Of a DNA stretch of 64,000 nt, positions 28,960-38,021 are shown in pieces. The stretch spans positions 248,001-312,000 of the forward strand of contig NZ_JAFMPW010000002.1 of the NCBI RefSeq assembly GCF_026126425.1, read 5' to 3'. The DNA is from Muriicola sp. Z0-33 (GTDB taxonomy: Bacteria > Bacteroidota > Bacteroidia > Flavobacteriales > Flavobacteriaceae). The translations under genes were made by a program, and so were the position numbers. Under the pieces are notes generated by a model that saw nothing but the letters and a program-made list of their open reading frames with translations, made no database searches and had not been told where the DNA came from. The number at the start of each line of letters is the position of its first letter. Position 1 is the stretch's first letter.

Positions 28960-30372
28960 TTATCGGATAAAATCACGAATTGCCCTTACCAGATACGTTC
29001 TATGTGCCAGCTCCTTATTGTAATGATAAGATGTATTGCCATCACTAAATCTTAAAAGCCTTGCCTGGTGCTCATCGTAGTCCGTAGCACTCCAATACAG
29101 CGAATTTGCAAATTCGCCCTGGTTAGATGCTCCTCGACCAATATTGCGGTACATTGTTGCCAATTCTTCAAAAGAGGGTAACCGCCATTGGTCACCGAGT
29201 TGTTCATGAATTTTTATTGCCTCGTTCCAGGTCATTGGGCCAGCGTCTTCCAGTTGTGCAATCTTACCTGTTTTCCCTGCTCCATCTATAGTAAAAACTA
29301 TTCCCCCTTCAAAGAGGTCCCCTATCTCCAGTTTTGACAAAGATGTTTCACTCTTAACTGTTTCGCTTTCTTTAGCAGGCGCAGATAAAGCATCATTTAC
29401 GGCATTTATATTTTCCGAAGGTGGTACTGGCAATTGTTCTTCTTTAAGGTTGTTTGTCCCTGAAAAAATCCATACTCCCAGGAGGATGATTAATATAATT
29501 CCCAGAACCACTACCCCAACTCTTTTTAAACTACCATATTTGCCCTGCTGTTCTTCATTCGAAGAAACAGAACCAATGTTAGTATTTTCAGAGCGCTTCT
29601 CTTCTTTTATATTTCTGCTGTTTTCAGTTTCTTTGTCGCGCCTTTTCTCCTCTTCTATCCTTTTAGCAGCGGCGGCAGCCGCATTGATTCTGTTCTCTTC
29701 ATCTCTTTTTTCCGCTGCCGTTATTTGTCTTTGTTCTTCCTCTATTATTTTTTGTGCCTCCGCTGCTTGCCTGATTTTGCTCTCCTCCCCTGTCTTTCCT
29801 GGAGGACCTTCTTCATTAAAACTGATCTCCAATTGTTCTTCTTCTGCAGTAGCAACTTTCTCATCTTCATCTTTCACCGTGAACGACTGATCGGGGCTTA
29901 TGCCAATAGAAGCAATCACTTTTTTAATACTTGCAGCAACGCTGTTATATCCCAATTCTGGCACCTCCCATTCGCTTATAGGCTTTCCTACCTCTGGTAA
30001 AACTTGTAGTTCGCTAAGTTTAAAATCGTAATCATCCGATTTAAACTCGATATCCCAGTTGCATTTATCAATAATTATGGGAAGCACCCTAGCCTTATCC
30101 TCCTTATAACGGTCTATCACCAATTTAAACTCCAGTTGCTTAATAAACTCAGAATGCATAAAATGATCACTTATCAAAAGGAGAAATACATCAGCCTGTT
30201 GAATTAGAGAAGCATTTTGAGGTTTCCACATTTGGCCGGGAAGAATGGGATCATCCTGCCATACAGCTAAATTGTAATCCTCCATCAAATCTTTTAAATG
30301 ATGCAAAAGATGCAGCAGTACATCTTTGTCTTCCGAGAAATAGATTATGGATATTTTGGTCTTCCTACCCAT
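28960..30372 (-). CDS. TIR domain - transmembrane - Lcl/DUF1566 protein
   Basis: 470-aa membrane protein. Residues ~4-150 form a TIR-type domain (KISIIYFSEDKD, a QDDPILPGQMW BB-loop-like segment, ADVFLLLIS, then HSEF...LE with Glu81 as candidate NADase glutamate). Residues ~180-275 are a charged, Ala/Glu-rich coiled coil. A single helix at about 286-306 follows, then a linker and a C-terminal DUF1566/Lcl domain (IGDLFEGGIVF, MTWNEAI, WRLPSFEEL, LYWSATDYD). The predicted topology is TIR inside and Lcl domain outside. Such an arrangement could couple an envelope signal to NAD+ cleavage or to TIR assembly; that is inference. Confidence 0.8.
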   Translation of the reverse strand: MGRKTKISIIYFSEDKDVLLHLLHHLKDLMEDYNLAVWQDDPILPGQMWKPQNASLIQQADVFLLLISDHFMHSEFIKQLEFKLVIDRYKEDKARVLPIIIDKCNWDIEFKSDDYDFKLSELQVLPEVGKPISEWEVPELGYNSVAASIKKVIASIGISPDQSFTVKDEDEKVATAEEEQLEISFNEEGPPGKTGEESKIRQAAEAQKIIEEEQRQITAAEKRDEENRINAAAAAAKRIEEEKRRDKETENSRNIKEEKRSENTNIGSVSSNEEQQGKYGSLKRVGVVVLGIILIILLGVWIFSGTNNLKEEQLPVPPSENINAVNDALSAPAKESETVKSETSLSKLEIGDLFEGGIVFTIDGAGKTGKIAQLEDAGPMTWNEAIKIHEQLGDQWRLPSFEELATMYRNIGRGASNQGEFANSLYWSATDYDEHQARLLRFSDGNTSYHYNKELAHRTYLVRAIRDFIR

Positions 30373-30510
30373 TTCATTTACATCTTAGTCATCAATAAAT
30401 ATGATATGTTGCATGGGACGGCCTGAAGTTTATCGGCTTCATTTGTTCTTTCCCCAATATAAAGAATATAATTGTTAATGCCTAGCAACCAGATGTTTGA
30501 AATATAACTC

Positions 30511-30566
30511 CCCATCTTGTCTGCAATGGTTTAGGACATTATTGGTCCTGTCCGTTGCAAGATGGG
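30511..30566 (+). promoter_or_regulatory. Long imperfect inverted repeat before a TPR gene
   Basis: CCCATCTTG at 30511 pairs with CAAGATGGG ending at 30566, and the inner parts GCAATGG/CCGTTGC and AGGAC/GTCCT continue the pairing with small mismatches around an ATTATTG loop. It lies 32 bp upstream of the start at 30599, so it would form a leader hairpin or be a protein-binding site. It is not followed by a strong T run at its 3' foot, so a terminator is less likely. Confidence 0.5.
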
Positions 30567-30598
30567 AAGTCTCACCTTATTTTTTGTATTTTTAGGTA

Positions 30599-32341
30599 AT
30601 GAATTTCAACGACTATTTTAATGAGCTTAAAAGACGGAATGTCATTAAGTCTGCAATAGCTTATTTAGTAGTGGCCTGGTTGGTAACCCAGGTACTTTCT
30701 ATAGTATTGCCAGCGTTCGGGGCACCGGATTATCTTCTAAAATGGTCCCTGGTACTATTGGCAATTGGATTTCCCATATGGCTGAGTTTTGCCTGGGTGT
30801 ATGAGTTTACCCCTGAGGGATTAAAGAAAACAATTGATGTTGAACCAGATCAATCTATTTCAAATAAAACCGGTTCCCGTCTCAATAGACTAATCATTAC
30901 CACACTTACTCTTGCCATTATCGTACTACTGGTTGATAGGTTTACAAGAGATGATGCACAGGTGGTAGAGTTTGGCGATAAGTCCATTGCTGTAATGGCT
31001 TTTGCGGATATGAGTCCTAAGCAGGATCATGAGTATTTCTCTGACGGAATAAGCGAGGAATTATTAAATCTCCTTGCAAAAATTCCAGAACTAAAAGTAA
31101 TCAGCCGCACCTCATCATTTTCATATAAAGGAAAGGACGCCAAGGCTACGGAGATCGGAGACGAACTTAAAGTTTCTCATATTCTGGAAGGGAGTATCCG
31201 AAAAGCAGGAGACATGATACGGGTTACAGCCCAGTTGATCAATACGAATGACGGTGCCCACGTATGGTCTCATACCTACGATCGTAAACTTGACGGTATT
31301 TTTAAGATTCAGGATGAGATTGCGGCAGAGGTTGGCAAAGAGTTAAAGCTGTCATTGCTAGATGATCCGTTGAAATCCAGGGTAGTAGATTCAGAGGCCT
31401 ATAATTTATATCTTCAGGCCAGACATCTTATCAACCAAAATACCAAAGACGCTTACATTGAGGCAGAAGCTAAAGTGAAAGCATCTATAGCACTGGATGC
31501 TACCTATGCTGCGTCCTGGCGTTTACTTGCAGGAATATATGATACGGGCACATATAATTTCAGTATATACGAACCAAAAGAGGGCATCCCCTTGGGACTT
31601 GAAGCGATAAAAAAGGCCATTGCAATTGATCCTGATTCTGGATATGCATATGCCACATTAGCAAGTTTGCAGGAACTGGCCTGGGATTTTGAAGCTTCGG
31701 CAAAAAACATGGACAAGGCACTGGATTTACTTCCCAATGATGGAATTATATTGGGCACTGCTGCAAATAAAACCTTTGGAGACCTTGATAAGTCAGTAGA
31801 CTATCTAAAAAAAGCAATTGAGTTAGATCCCCTGGTTTATGTTAATTACTTTAATCTTGGTCATGCCTACTACAGGTTAAATCGCCTGGATGAGGCAGAA
31901 AAGGCCTTTCAGACATTTGGATTATATTATCCCAATTGGGAGATTTATCATTTTATGATTACAAGAATTCGATTAGCCCAAAACAGAAATGACGAAGCCC
32001 TGGAAGCAATAGAAAAGGAAAAACACGAATTTTTCAGCCTTTATGGGCGCAATTTCGTCTTATATGCCTTGAATAGAACAGAAGAAGCTGATGCATTGTT
32101 CGAAGTCTTCCTTGAAAAATATAGCGCAACGGATCCCGCCAATATTGCTGATTTATATGCGTTCAGAGGAAATTACGAAGCATCTTTTAAATGGCTGAAC
32201 AGGGCTTTTGAAGTTAAAGACCCGGTTTTAATTGAGGCGTTGACATATCCATCTTTTAAACCTATGTATAGTGATTCTCGCTGGTCTAATTTAATAGACA
32301 AAATAGGGTTACCTGCAGATCATGGATATCCAATGAATTAA
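30599..32341 (+). CDS. TolB-like/TPR membrane protein (paralogue 2)
   Basis: 580-aa protein with the same order as the gene at 20682: ELKRRNVIKSAIAYL start, two membrane helices (about 17-38 and 45-67), EFTPEGLKKT linker, third hydrophobic segment near 95-112, a TolB_N-like domain (SIAVMAFADMSPKQDHEYFSDGISEELLNLLAKI; VSHILEGSIRKAGDMIRVTAQLI) and TPRs to the C terminus. The N-terminal 100 residues are clearly homologous between the two proteins; the TPR parts are more diverged. Confidence 0.87.
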   Translation: MNFNDYFNELKRRNVIKSAIAYLVVAWLVTQVLSIVLPAFGAPDYLLKWSLVLLAIGFPIWLSFAWVYEFTPEGLKKTIDVEPDQSISNKTGSRLNRLIITTLTLAIIVLLVDRFTRDDAQVVEFGDKSIAVMAFADMSPKQDHEYFSDGISEELLNLLAKIPELKVISRTSSFSYKGKDAKATEIGDELKVSHILEGSIRKAGDMIRVTAQLINTNDGAHVWSHTYDRKLDGIFKIQDEIAAEVGKELKLSLLDDPLKSRVVDSEAYNLYLQARHLINQNTKDAYIEAEAKVKASIALDATYAASWRLLAGIYDTGTYNFSIYEPKEGIPLGLEAIKKAIAIDPDSGYAYATLASLQELAWDFEASAKNMDKALDLLPNDGIILGTAANKTFGDLDKSVDYLKKAIELDPLVYVNYFNLGHAYYRLNRLDEAEKAFQTFGLYYPNWEIYHFMITRIRLAQNRNDEALEAIEKEKHEFFSLYGRNFVLYALNRTEEADALFEVFLEKYSATDPANIADLYAFRGNYEASFKWLNRAFEVKDPVLIEALTYPSFKPMYSDSRWSNLIDKIGLPADHGYPMN

Positions 32342-32457
32342 CATTCCTGTTCCTTATTCATGTTATTTTAATACGAGCTAACTTAAGTAAATTTAGCCGT
32401 TGTCCTAAAATTTTAAATTATAGCCTATTTTGCATATATCCTTACTACTTTGCTGCC

Positions 32458-33339
32458 ATGTCTCATATAATTAAAAACAAAAAGCTGGAAATTTTAATCG
32501 CCCTGCCCGAAGAACACTATAGTTTTTCACGATTCGACTGGACAGGCAAAATAACCAAAGTAAAATTTCAGAACAAACCCGTAACTACAATTGAACAAAC
32601 AGATGGTGAAAATCCGCATCAAGTGGGTAAGGGCTTCTACAATGAATTTGGAATTGAGACCCCCGTAGGCTTTGATGAGGCGCCCGTTGGAGGCTGGTTC
32701 CATAAGATAGGAGTGGGATTATTAAAGAAAGAGGACGAGCAGTATCTGTTTAGCAAAAAATATGAGATAAAACCTGGAAAATTTGAATACACCCTTAATC
32801 CCAAGAGTATAATAATGCGCTGTATATCTGAATATTGTAATGGATATGCATATATCTTAGAAAAAGAGATTAGGTTAGAAGAAAGTGGTTTCACCATTAA
32901 TTATACGCTGCAGAATACCGGGGATAAATCTATTATTACAGACGAATACGTTCATAATTTTACTGCGCTTAACAATACGCCAATAGGGCGTGATTATGTG
33001 CTAAAATTTCCTTTCAATTTAAGGCCCGGGGCCTCTGGGGAAATCGTCAATCCGGACAACAAAGTGGAAATAGGCCTAAATAAGGTTAAGTTTAACGGTA
33101 CACCAAATGTCCCCTTCTTTTACAGCCAACTTTCCGGTGATACTGAAGTAAAAGCTAATTGGGAATTAAAGCACCTGAAAAATACAATGCGGATCTCTGA
33201 AACCGGCAGTTTTTTAACCAAGAAGGTAAACCTCTGGGGGTGTAAGCATGTAATAAGTCCGGAGTTATTTTTTGATATTTCCCTTGGATCAGGGGAATCT
33301 GTTGCCTGGTCGCGCAGATATTCTATTGATAGTTTCTAA
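32458..33339 (+). CDS. Galactose-mutarotase-superfamily-like protein
   Basis: 293-aa cytoplasmic, beta-rich protein with no signal peptide. Segments such as FSRFDWTGKITKV, GEN.HQVGKGFYNEFGIE, a central EKEIRLEESGFTINYTLQNTG and DEYVHNF suggest the aldose-epimerase (galactose mutarotase-like) supersandwich, with H-residues near the middle. The exact family and sugar are unknown. The assignment rests on pattern, not on a full motif set. Confidence 0.6.
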   Translation: MSHIIKNKKLEILIALPEEHYSFSRFDWTGKITKVKFQNKPVTTIEQTDGENPHQVGKGFYNEFGIETPVGFDEAPVGGWFHKIGVGLLKKEDEQYLFSKKYEIKPGKFEYTLNPKSIIMRCISEYCNGYAYILEKEIRLEESGFTINYTLQNTGDKSIITDEYVHNFTALNNTPIGRDYVLKFPFNLRPGASGEIVNPDNKVEIGLNKVKFNGTPNVPFFYSQLSGDTEVKANWELKHLKNTMRISETGSFLTKKVNLWGCKHVISPELFFDISLGSGESVAWSRRYSIDSF

Positions 33340-33445
33340 TATAAATGTACTGTGGAATGGCAACAGCGGCATTAATATATATCTGGTTCTCAATAAGGAT
33401 AAAAAAGTGTATTTTCCCTGCTGATTCACTTTAAGATCAAAGCTT

Positions 33446-33817
33446 ATGAAAATTTTCTGGAGTATAATTAGATTGATTTTTGCTGCATTTATGATATATG
33501 CGGGTGTTCAACACCTTTTAAAACCGGATTTTTACGAGCCGTTTGTTCCTTCCTTTTTGCCCTTCACCACCGCCATTATATATGCCTCTGGCATTCTAGA
33601 GATACTACTGGGGGTACTTTTGTTAATACCAAAATATGCAAAACTGGGCGCCATGGGATTACTATTGCTTATGCTGATCTTCTTACCCATACACATATGG
33701 GATGTTTTTGCAGATTCCCCGGCTATAGGAAGCCAAAAAGCGGCTTTAATAAGGCTTCCGGTGCAATTCCTGTTTATCGGTATAGCCTGGAAACTAAAGG
33801 CTACGCTTAGCCGTTAG
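33446..33817 (+). CDS. DoxX-family membrane protein
   Basis: 123-aa protein with four membrane helices and the DoxX-like start FMIYAGVQHLLKPDFYEPFVPSFLP, plus the middle ASGILEILLGVLLLIP motif. DoxX/DoxD relatives are linked to quinone-dependent oxidation in some organisms; the role here is unknown. It ends 44 bp before a convergent serine hydrolase gene. Confidence 0.88.
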   Translation: MKIFWSIIRLIFAAFMIYAGVQHLLKPDFYEPFVPSFLPFTTAIIYASGILEILLGVLLLIPKYAKLGAMGLLLLMLIFLPIHIWDVFADSPAIGSQKAALIRLPVQFLFIGIAWKLKATLSR

Positions 33818-33861
33818 AACCTTATAAATTAGAATAGTTGTTATTTTTTAAAATGAAGTAG

Positions 33862-35175
33862 TTATCCTTTCTTAAGATGTGAATGGGATGCTGCATTGCC
33901 CGCGGAAGCAATATTGGAAGGGTGTTTTTTATATACATCACGAATCACCTTGTACAAGTCTGGTATTACAGTGCCTGCAATTTTAGATTGGTTATTCAGA
34001 AGCACACAAATCCCAAGATCGGCCTCCGGAAAAACCGCAATTTCATTTCGGTAGTTATTTACACTGCCCCCATGGTGCCAAATGGTTTTCTCCTGCTTGG
34101 TATCATCTTCTTTAAATTTATGTATCCGCCACCCAAAGGCGTAATACGATGATAAGTGCCCGGGCCAGCGATGATAATATTTACTCCGCCCTTTAATTTC
34201 TATAAATGGGTTAAACGCTTCCGCTAATGCAGATTTACTCATAACCTCTGGGTTGTGACCCAGTAAAAATCGCATCCATCTTGCCATATCCAGAGCACTG
34301 GCATTTATGCCTCCTGCTGCAATTGCATTGAAATAGCTCTTTGTCAGCCTCTTGGCCCTCCATCCATAACGTCTCGGTGTATGAGGCAAAGCAACATTTT
34401 CTGTCTGCACCAGGGCCTCATAATCCATAGTGGTGGAACACATCTCCAGAGGCTTAAAAAACCGGTCTTCAAGAGAAGTGTTAATTTTTTTGCCGGTGGC
34501 CTTGTACATAATCTCTTCAGAAAGGGCAAATAATGCATTCTGATAGCTATACAAGGATCCGGGATTACTTATTGGCCTAACCTCTTTAAAATGTTTGGCA
34601 ATATCTGTAAGCGGTAAGCCGGCTTCTACCAGATTAGTAAAACTGTGGTAAGGAGCACCTGATGTATGAGATAAAATATTGGCCAGGGTAATTTTTTGGG
34701 TATTGATAAGATCTCCCAATTGAAAATCCGGAAGGTAATCGCTAACCCTGTCTTCCCAATTTAACTTGCCTTCATCCTTTAAATTGGCGGCTAGAACCCC
34801 CGCAAATCCCTTAGATAAGGACCCCAGTCTAAATACCGTCTGATCGTCTACCCGGTCTTCAAGGTTTATGTTCCTTTTGCCATAGCCTTCTGATATAATA
34901 ATAGAATCTCCCTTTACGATACTTAGTCCGGCACCAACAACATCCCCATTCGCAATAGCTTTTTCAAAATAGGCATTTACAGCAACTTGTAATTCGTGCT
35001 GTTGCAAATGGTATAACCTCAACTGCTCCTCACTAAATACTGGTTTTTTGGTTACTTCCTTTGTATTTGCAATGATTGGGGCATCGGATGAAAACTGATA
35101 ACCTATGCCAATAGTTAGAGCCAGAAGCATAAGAAATAAAATAGACAGACCTTTTGGGACCTTGAATCGTTGCAT
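33862..35175 (-). CDS. Class C beta-lactamase-family serine hydrolase
   Basis: 437-aa protein with an N-terminal membrane or signal segment (about residues 9-26) and a beta-lactamase/AmpC-like fold. The catalytic SxxK motif is GSLSK (Ser119, Lys122), the YxN motif is YQN at 211-213, and HHGG lies in the C-terminal third (IWHHGGSVNNY). It is probably a periplasmic peptidase or esterase (EstB/D-aminopeptidase type) rather than a resistance enzyme; context gives no indication of the substrate. Confidence 0.88.
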   Translation of the reverse strand: MQRFKVPKGLSILFLMLLALTIGIGYQFSSDAPIIANTKEVTKKPVFSEEQLRLYHLQQHELQVAVNAYFEKAIANGDVVGAGLSIVKGDSIIISEGYGKRNINLEDRVDDQTVFRLGSLSKGFAGVLAANLKDEGKLNWEDRVSDYLPDFQLGDLINTQKITLANILSHTSGAPYHSFTNLVEAGLPLTDIAKHFKEVRPISNPGSLYSYQNALFALSEEIMYKATGKKINTSLEDRFFKPLEMCSTTMDYEALVQTENVALPHTPRRYGWRAKRLTKSYFNAIAAGGINASALDMARWMRFLLGHNPEVMSKSALAEAFNPFIEIKGRSKYYHRWPGHLSSYYAFGWRIHKFKEDDTKQEKTIWHHGGSVNNYRNEIAVFPEADLGICVLLNNQSKIAGTVIPDLYKVIRDVYKKHPSNIASAGNAASHSHLKKG

Positions 35176-35312
35176 GCGTTGGGTTTACTGCTTTATGGTT
35201 TTGGCAGGTTGAATATAGTATTATATAAGATATTAACCGATTAAAGCGGCTATTATTATGTATTTCATCGAATTTTTAACTTATTAAATAGCCTTTCAAA
35301 AGCTAATATTTT

Positions 35313-36644
35313 TCAATTGCTAAGGGGTCTTAGAAAATTTTGACAGGCATATTCGCCAATTTTCACCCCTAAATTATTACCCTCCACGGAATCATATCTA
35401 AAATGAATCCCCAAATAGAGTCTTGACATTGCTCCTTCCAGACCTGCTTCAGAAAAACTATTAAAACTGCGTTCGGGCGGGTCCATTTTTACTTTTTCGG
35501 ACATTGGACCGGAAATCTCTACCTCCGGAACTTTCATTGTAAATTTGTAGTCATCTCCCATTCCCAGGGTGTTGGCCAATACTGCCATACTTGAACCACT
35601 GCCAGAACCATGAGCTGAAGGGTAGGAAGGAAAGGCATAGGTATGGTTGTGAAGTGTATTCCAGGTGGTATCGGCTTCTGTATCGGGATTACCATCATTG
35701 GCCGCCCATCTAATAGCCGTATACGGTCTCCAATGATTATAGAAAAACTTGTTGTCAAAAACACAGACATAGGCATCGTAGATGGTCATATTAAGCAATG
35801 CAAATGACCTGGTAGCTGTCCATAAGTCTATTTGCTCTTTCGATACAAGACTCGTAGCCAGCCTATTCATTGAAATCTCGACAAATTCTTTCCACCACAT
35901 GGCGTAATGGGCCTGATCTGCTGTTCTGGTCTTACTTGTACTTCCACCCACTTCCTTTACCTCATTAAAGGCCTTTGTATAATCTGCACTGTTGATCTCT
36001 GGTGGCGGTGGGACCCTGAATTGATCAGAACTTTTAAGCATAAAAGTTCTTGCCCTGGACCATCCCGCTCCAAAAATAAACCCCTCTGGAGTGCCACTGT
36101 GTTCACTGAATTCTGCATACACCCCCGGAGCCATAGGATGCCAGGTGTATTCTGCCTCCTCATTATAGGTATCACCCTTTCGCATACCAAGGATGGACGT
36201 GGCAGTAGCCTTTCCAAGGCGAATCCCTTCTTGTTTGGCACTCCCCTCTTCTACTGTTTTTAACCATTTTGCCAGCTCTCTATCCAATTCGGACTGCCGA
36301 TCCGGATACTGGCTTAAAGCTACCTCATATGCAGCCTGGGATACCGCGGCAATAGGGTTTGCTTCGCTGGCAGTACCCTTATAGGCGTATCGCTCATATT
36401 TAGGTACTATTGTGTTGAGTGCGTCGTGCATTGCTACATGCATCATTGCGGTGGTGCGTACCCCTTTTAGGGTAAAGAGGTTATCTTCGGCAATAGCATA
36501 ATCTATTACTTTCTTGTTCCAGACCCCGACGAGCTCAGCAGAATAACTATCTGCATTTTTCTTCTGAGCCAAACAGCTCATAAAAAGCAGAGGTACTATT
36601 ATAAATCCCAGAATGGCTAACGGTTGTTTAAGTGTAATTTTCAT
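35313..36644 (-). CDS. Vanadium-dependent haloperoxidase-family lipoprotein
   Basis: A GTG 24 bp upstream is in frame, but the ATG at 36644 gives a clean lipoprotein signal ending LLFMSC, so 443 aa is preferred. The vanadate-binding residues appear complete: K...WRP (KFFYNHWRPYTAIR; spacing of seven as in haloperoxidases), PSAHGS (Ser and His), and SRLYLGIHFRYD (Arg and catalytic His six apart). The enzyme family oxidises halides or, as the PAP2 relatives do, acts as a phosphatase; the halide preference is not predictable. Confidence 0.88.
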   Translation of the reverse strand: MKITLKQPLAILGFIIVPLLFMSCLAQKKNADSYSAELVGVWNKKVIDYAIAEDNLFTLKGVRTTAMMHVAMHDALNTIVPKYERYAYKGTASEANPIAAVSQAAYEVALSQYPDRQSELDRELAKWLKTVEEGSAKQEGIRLGKATATSILGMRKGDTYNEEAEYTWHPMAPGVYAEFSEHSGTPEGFIFGAGWSRARTFMLKSSDQFRVPPPPEINSADYTKAFNEVKEVGGSTSKTRTADQAHYAMWWKEFVEISMNRLATSLVSKEQIDLWTATRSFALLNMTIYDAYVCVFDNKFFYNHWRPYTAIRWAANDGNPDTEADTTWNTLHNHTYAFPSYPSAHGSGSGSSMAVLANTLGMGDDYKFTMKVPEVEISGPMSEKVKMDPPERSFNSFSEAGLEGAMSRLYLGIHFRYDSVEGNNLGVKIGEYACQNFLRPLSN

Positions 36645-36745
36645 AATAGGTGAAATTAATTTGTACACAATATTAGAAAATATCTAATTCCGAAAATGTT
36701 CCAGGAATATCAAATGATATACTAAAAACCTCAGCTCAACAGAAT

Positions 36746-37621
36746 TTACACCTTAGTCAACATCTGTTTCTTAAAGGTCATAGGAGCGCTCTTAAAATGG
36801 GCTTTAAAACTGCGGATAAAGTGTGAAGTATTCTCAAAACCAGATTCGAGGGTAATTTCATTGATATTGAGATCGGTTGTTTCCAGAAGATATTTGGCAT
36901 AATCTAGCCGTTTTCTTTTAAGCCATTTTCCCGGAGTTGTTCCGTATATTTTAGTAAAGTCCCGATTAAAACTTGCCAGACTCCGATTAGATAACGCTGC
37001 AAAATCCTTTAATTTCAGATTAAAAATGAAGTTCTCTTCCATTACCACCTTTATAGATTTTCTACCGGTAGCAGCAATTTCCTTAAAGCAGCGTGTTGCA
37101 AGGGGATTGTGACCGCCGGTGGCAATATTGATGATTAATTCTTTGAATTTCACTTTTAGCAGGCTTTTGGAAGGCGGGTCTGATTCCGAAAAATAGTTCA
37201 TTAAGGAGTTAAAATACTGTATAAGACTCCGATTTAGGGCTAATGGGATAACAGAATCTGTCTCTTCATCCAGGGCCTCCGCTAAAATCAGGTCTGTCTC
37301 GTGCTTGAGTACCGAACTTATAAATTCATCGGGCATGAAAATCAGTAGTGCACAAAAATCGCCATTGAGAATTTTAAATACCCTGTGTACGCCTTTTTTT
37401 AAAAAAGCAGCATCTCCTGCCCTTAAGGTATATTCTTCTGTTGGGGTTTTCCACCTGCCTCCTCCGACAAAGACGTAACAGAAATAATTCTTTTCTGTGG
37501 AGTAATCTACCGGTGATCCTTCTAATGGGCAATCATACGCTGTAAACAAAACATCATCTACAGACATCTGCCTAAATAAAGGATTCCCTTCAACAAACTT
37601 ATAAAAGTCGATTATCTCCAT
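36746..37621 (-). CDS. AraC-family transcriptional regulator
   Basis: 291-aa protein with an N-terminal cupin-like effector domain (YTLRAGDAAFLKKGVHRVF at about residues 65-83) and a C-terminal double helix-turn-helix at ~190-288 (KLKDFAALSNRSLASFNRDF; ITLESGFENTSHFIRSFKAHF). It lies 101 bp upstream of the haloperoxidase gene in the same direction and is a reasonable candidate for its regulator. It is divergent from the HTCS gene. Confidence 0.9.
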   Translation of the reverse strand: MEIIDFYKFVEGNPLFRQMSVDDVLFTAYDCPLEGSPVDYSTEKNYFCYVFVGGGRWKTPTEEYTLRAGDAAFLKKGVHRVFKILNGDFCALLIFMPDEFISSVLKHETDLILAEALDEETDSVIPLALNRSLIQYFNSLMNYFSESDPPSKSLLKVKFKELIINIATGGHNPLATRCFKEIAATGRKSIKVVMEENFIFNLKLKDFAALSNRSLASFNRDFTKIYGTTPGKWLKRKRLDYAKYLLETTDLNINEITLESGFENTSHFIRSFKAHFKSAPMTFKKQMLTKV

Positions 37622-38021
37622 TATAAGACGTATTTAGAACAGCAGGACACCTGAATTATTGGCTCCAAATCTTATTCCTCTCTAAGATAACAATTCTTCA
37701 ATACTGTAAAAAGGTAAAAATTAATAATCACGGGGATATTACTTTTTGAAAACTTAACCGATAATTCAGTACCTTGGGGATAAGACTGTCAAGGGCTGCC
37801 TTATAAATCTTCATTCCCTTATAAAGACCAGGCAGCGCTTGCGCTCTGCCAACAAAAGTGAATTTAGTGGTAACTATATTGAAAAACTGTATGTTGATTA
37901 TGACGCTGCTTTAATAAATTCGCTTAGTCAAAGAACAACCAATTTATTTTCTTAATTTACGTATATAGGTATTAAGCATGTGTGGTGGTGCGGTTAATGT
38001 ACACTAAAAGACCAAGGGAAA
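37622..38021. other. Divergent intergenic region with HTCS promoter
   Basis: 400 bp between the AraC and HTCS starts. It holds the promoter candidate at 37743-37777 and, within the ~240-nt HTCS leader, a GC-rich hairpin GGCAGCGC-TT-GCGCTCTGCC (37831-37850, two-base bulge). An RBS-like AAGGGA lies at about 38014, 8 bp before the ATG at 38022. Confidence 0.5.
37743..37777 (+). promoter_or_regulatory. Bacteroidota-type promoter candidate for the HTCS gene
   Basis: TTTTTG at 37743-37748 and TACCTTGG at 37770-37777 are separated by 21 bp and fit the TTTG/TAnnTTTG consensus with one deviation at the -7 box. A very similar string (ATAATTCAGTATCTTGGGAAGAC) precedes the DUF6090 gene at 59931, which argues the sequence is functional. 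The leader to 38022 would be about 240 nt. Confidence 0.4.

Noticed and set aside
29450-29890. Plus-strand frame of 146 codons antisense to the TIR protein
   Set aside because: Its Ser/Phe/Leu-rich low-complexity product is the reverse reading of the Glu/Lys/Ala coiled-coil segment.
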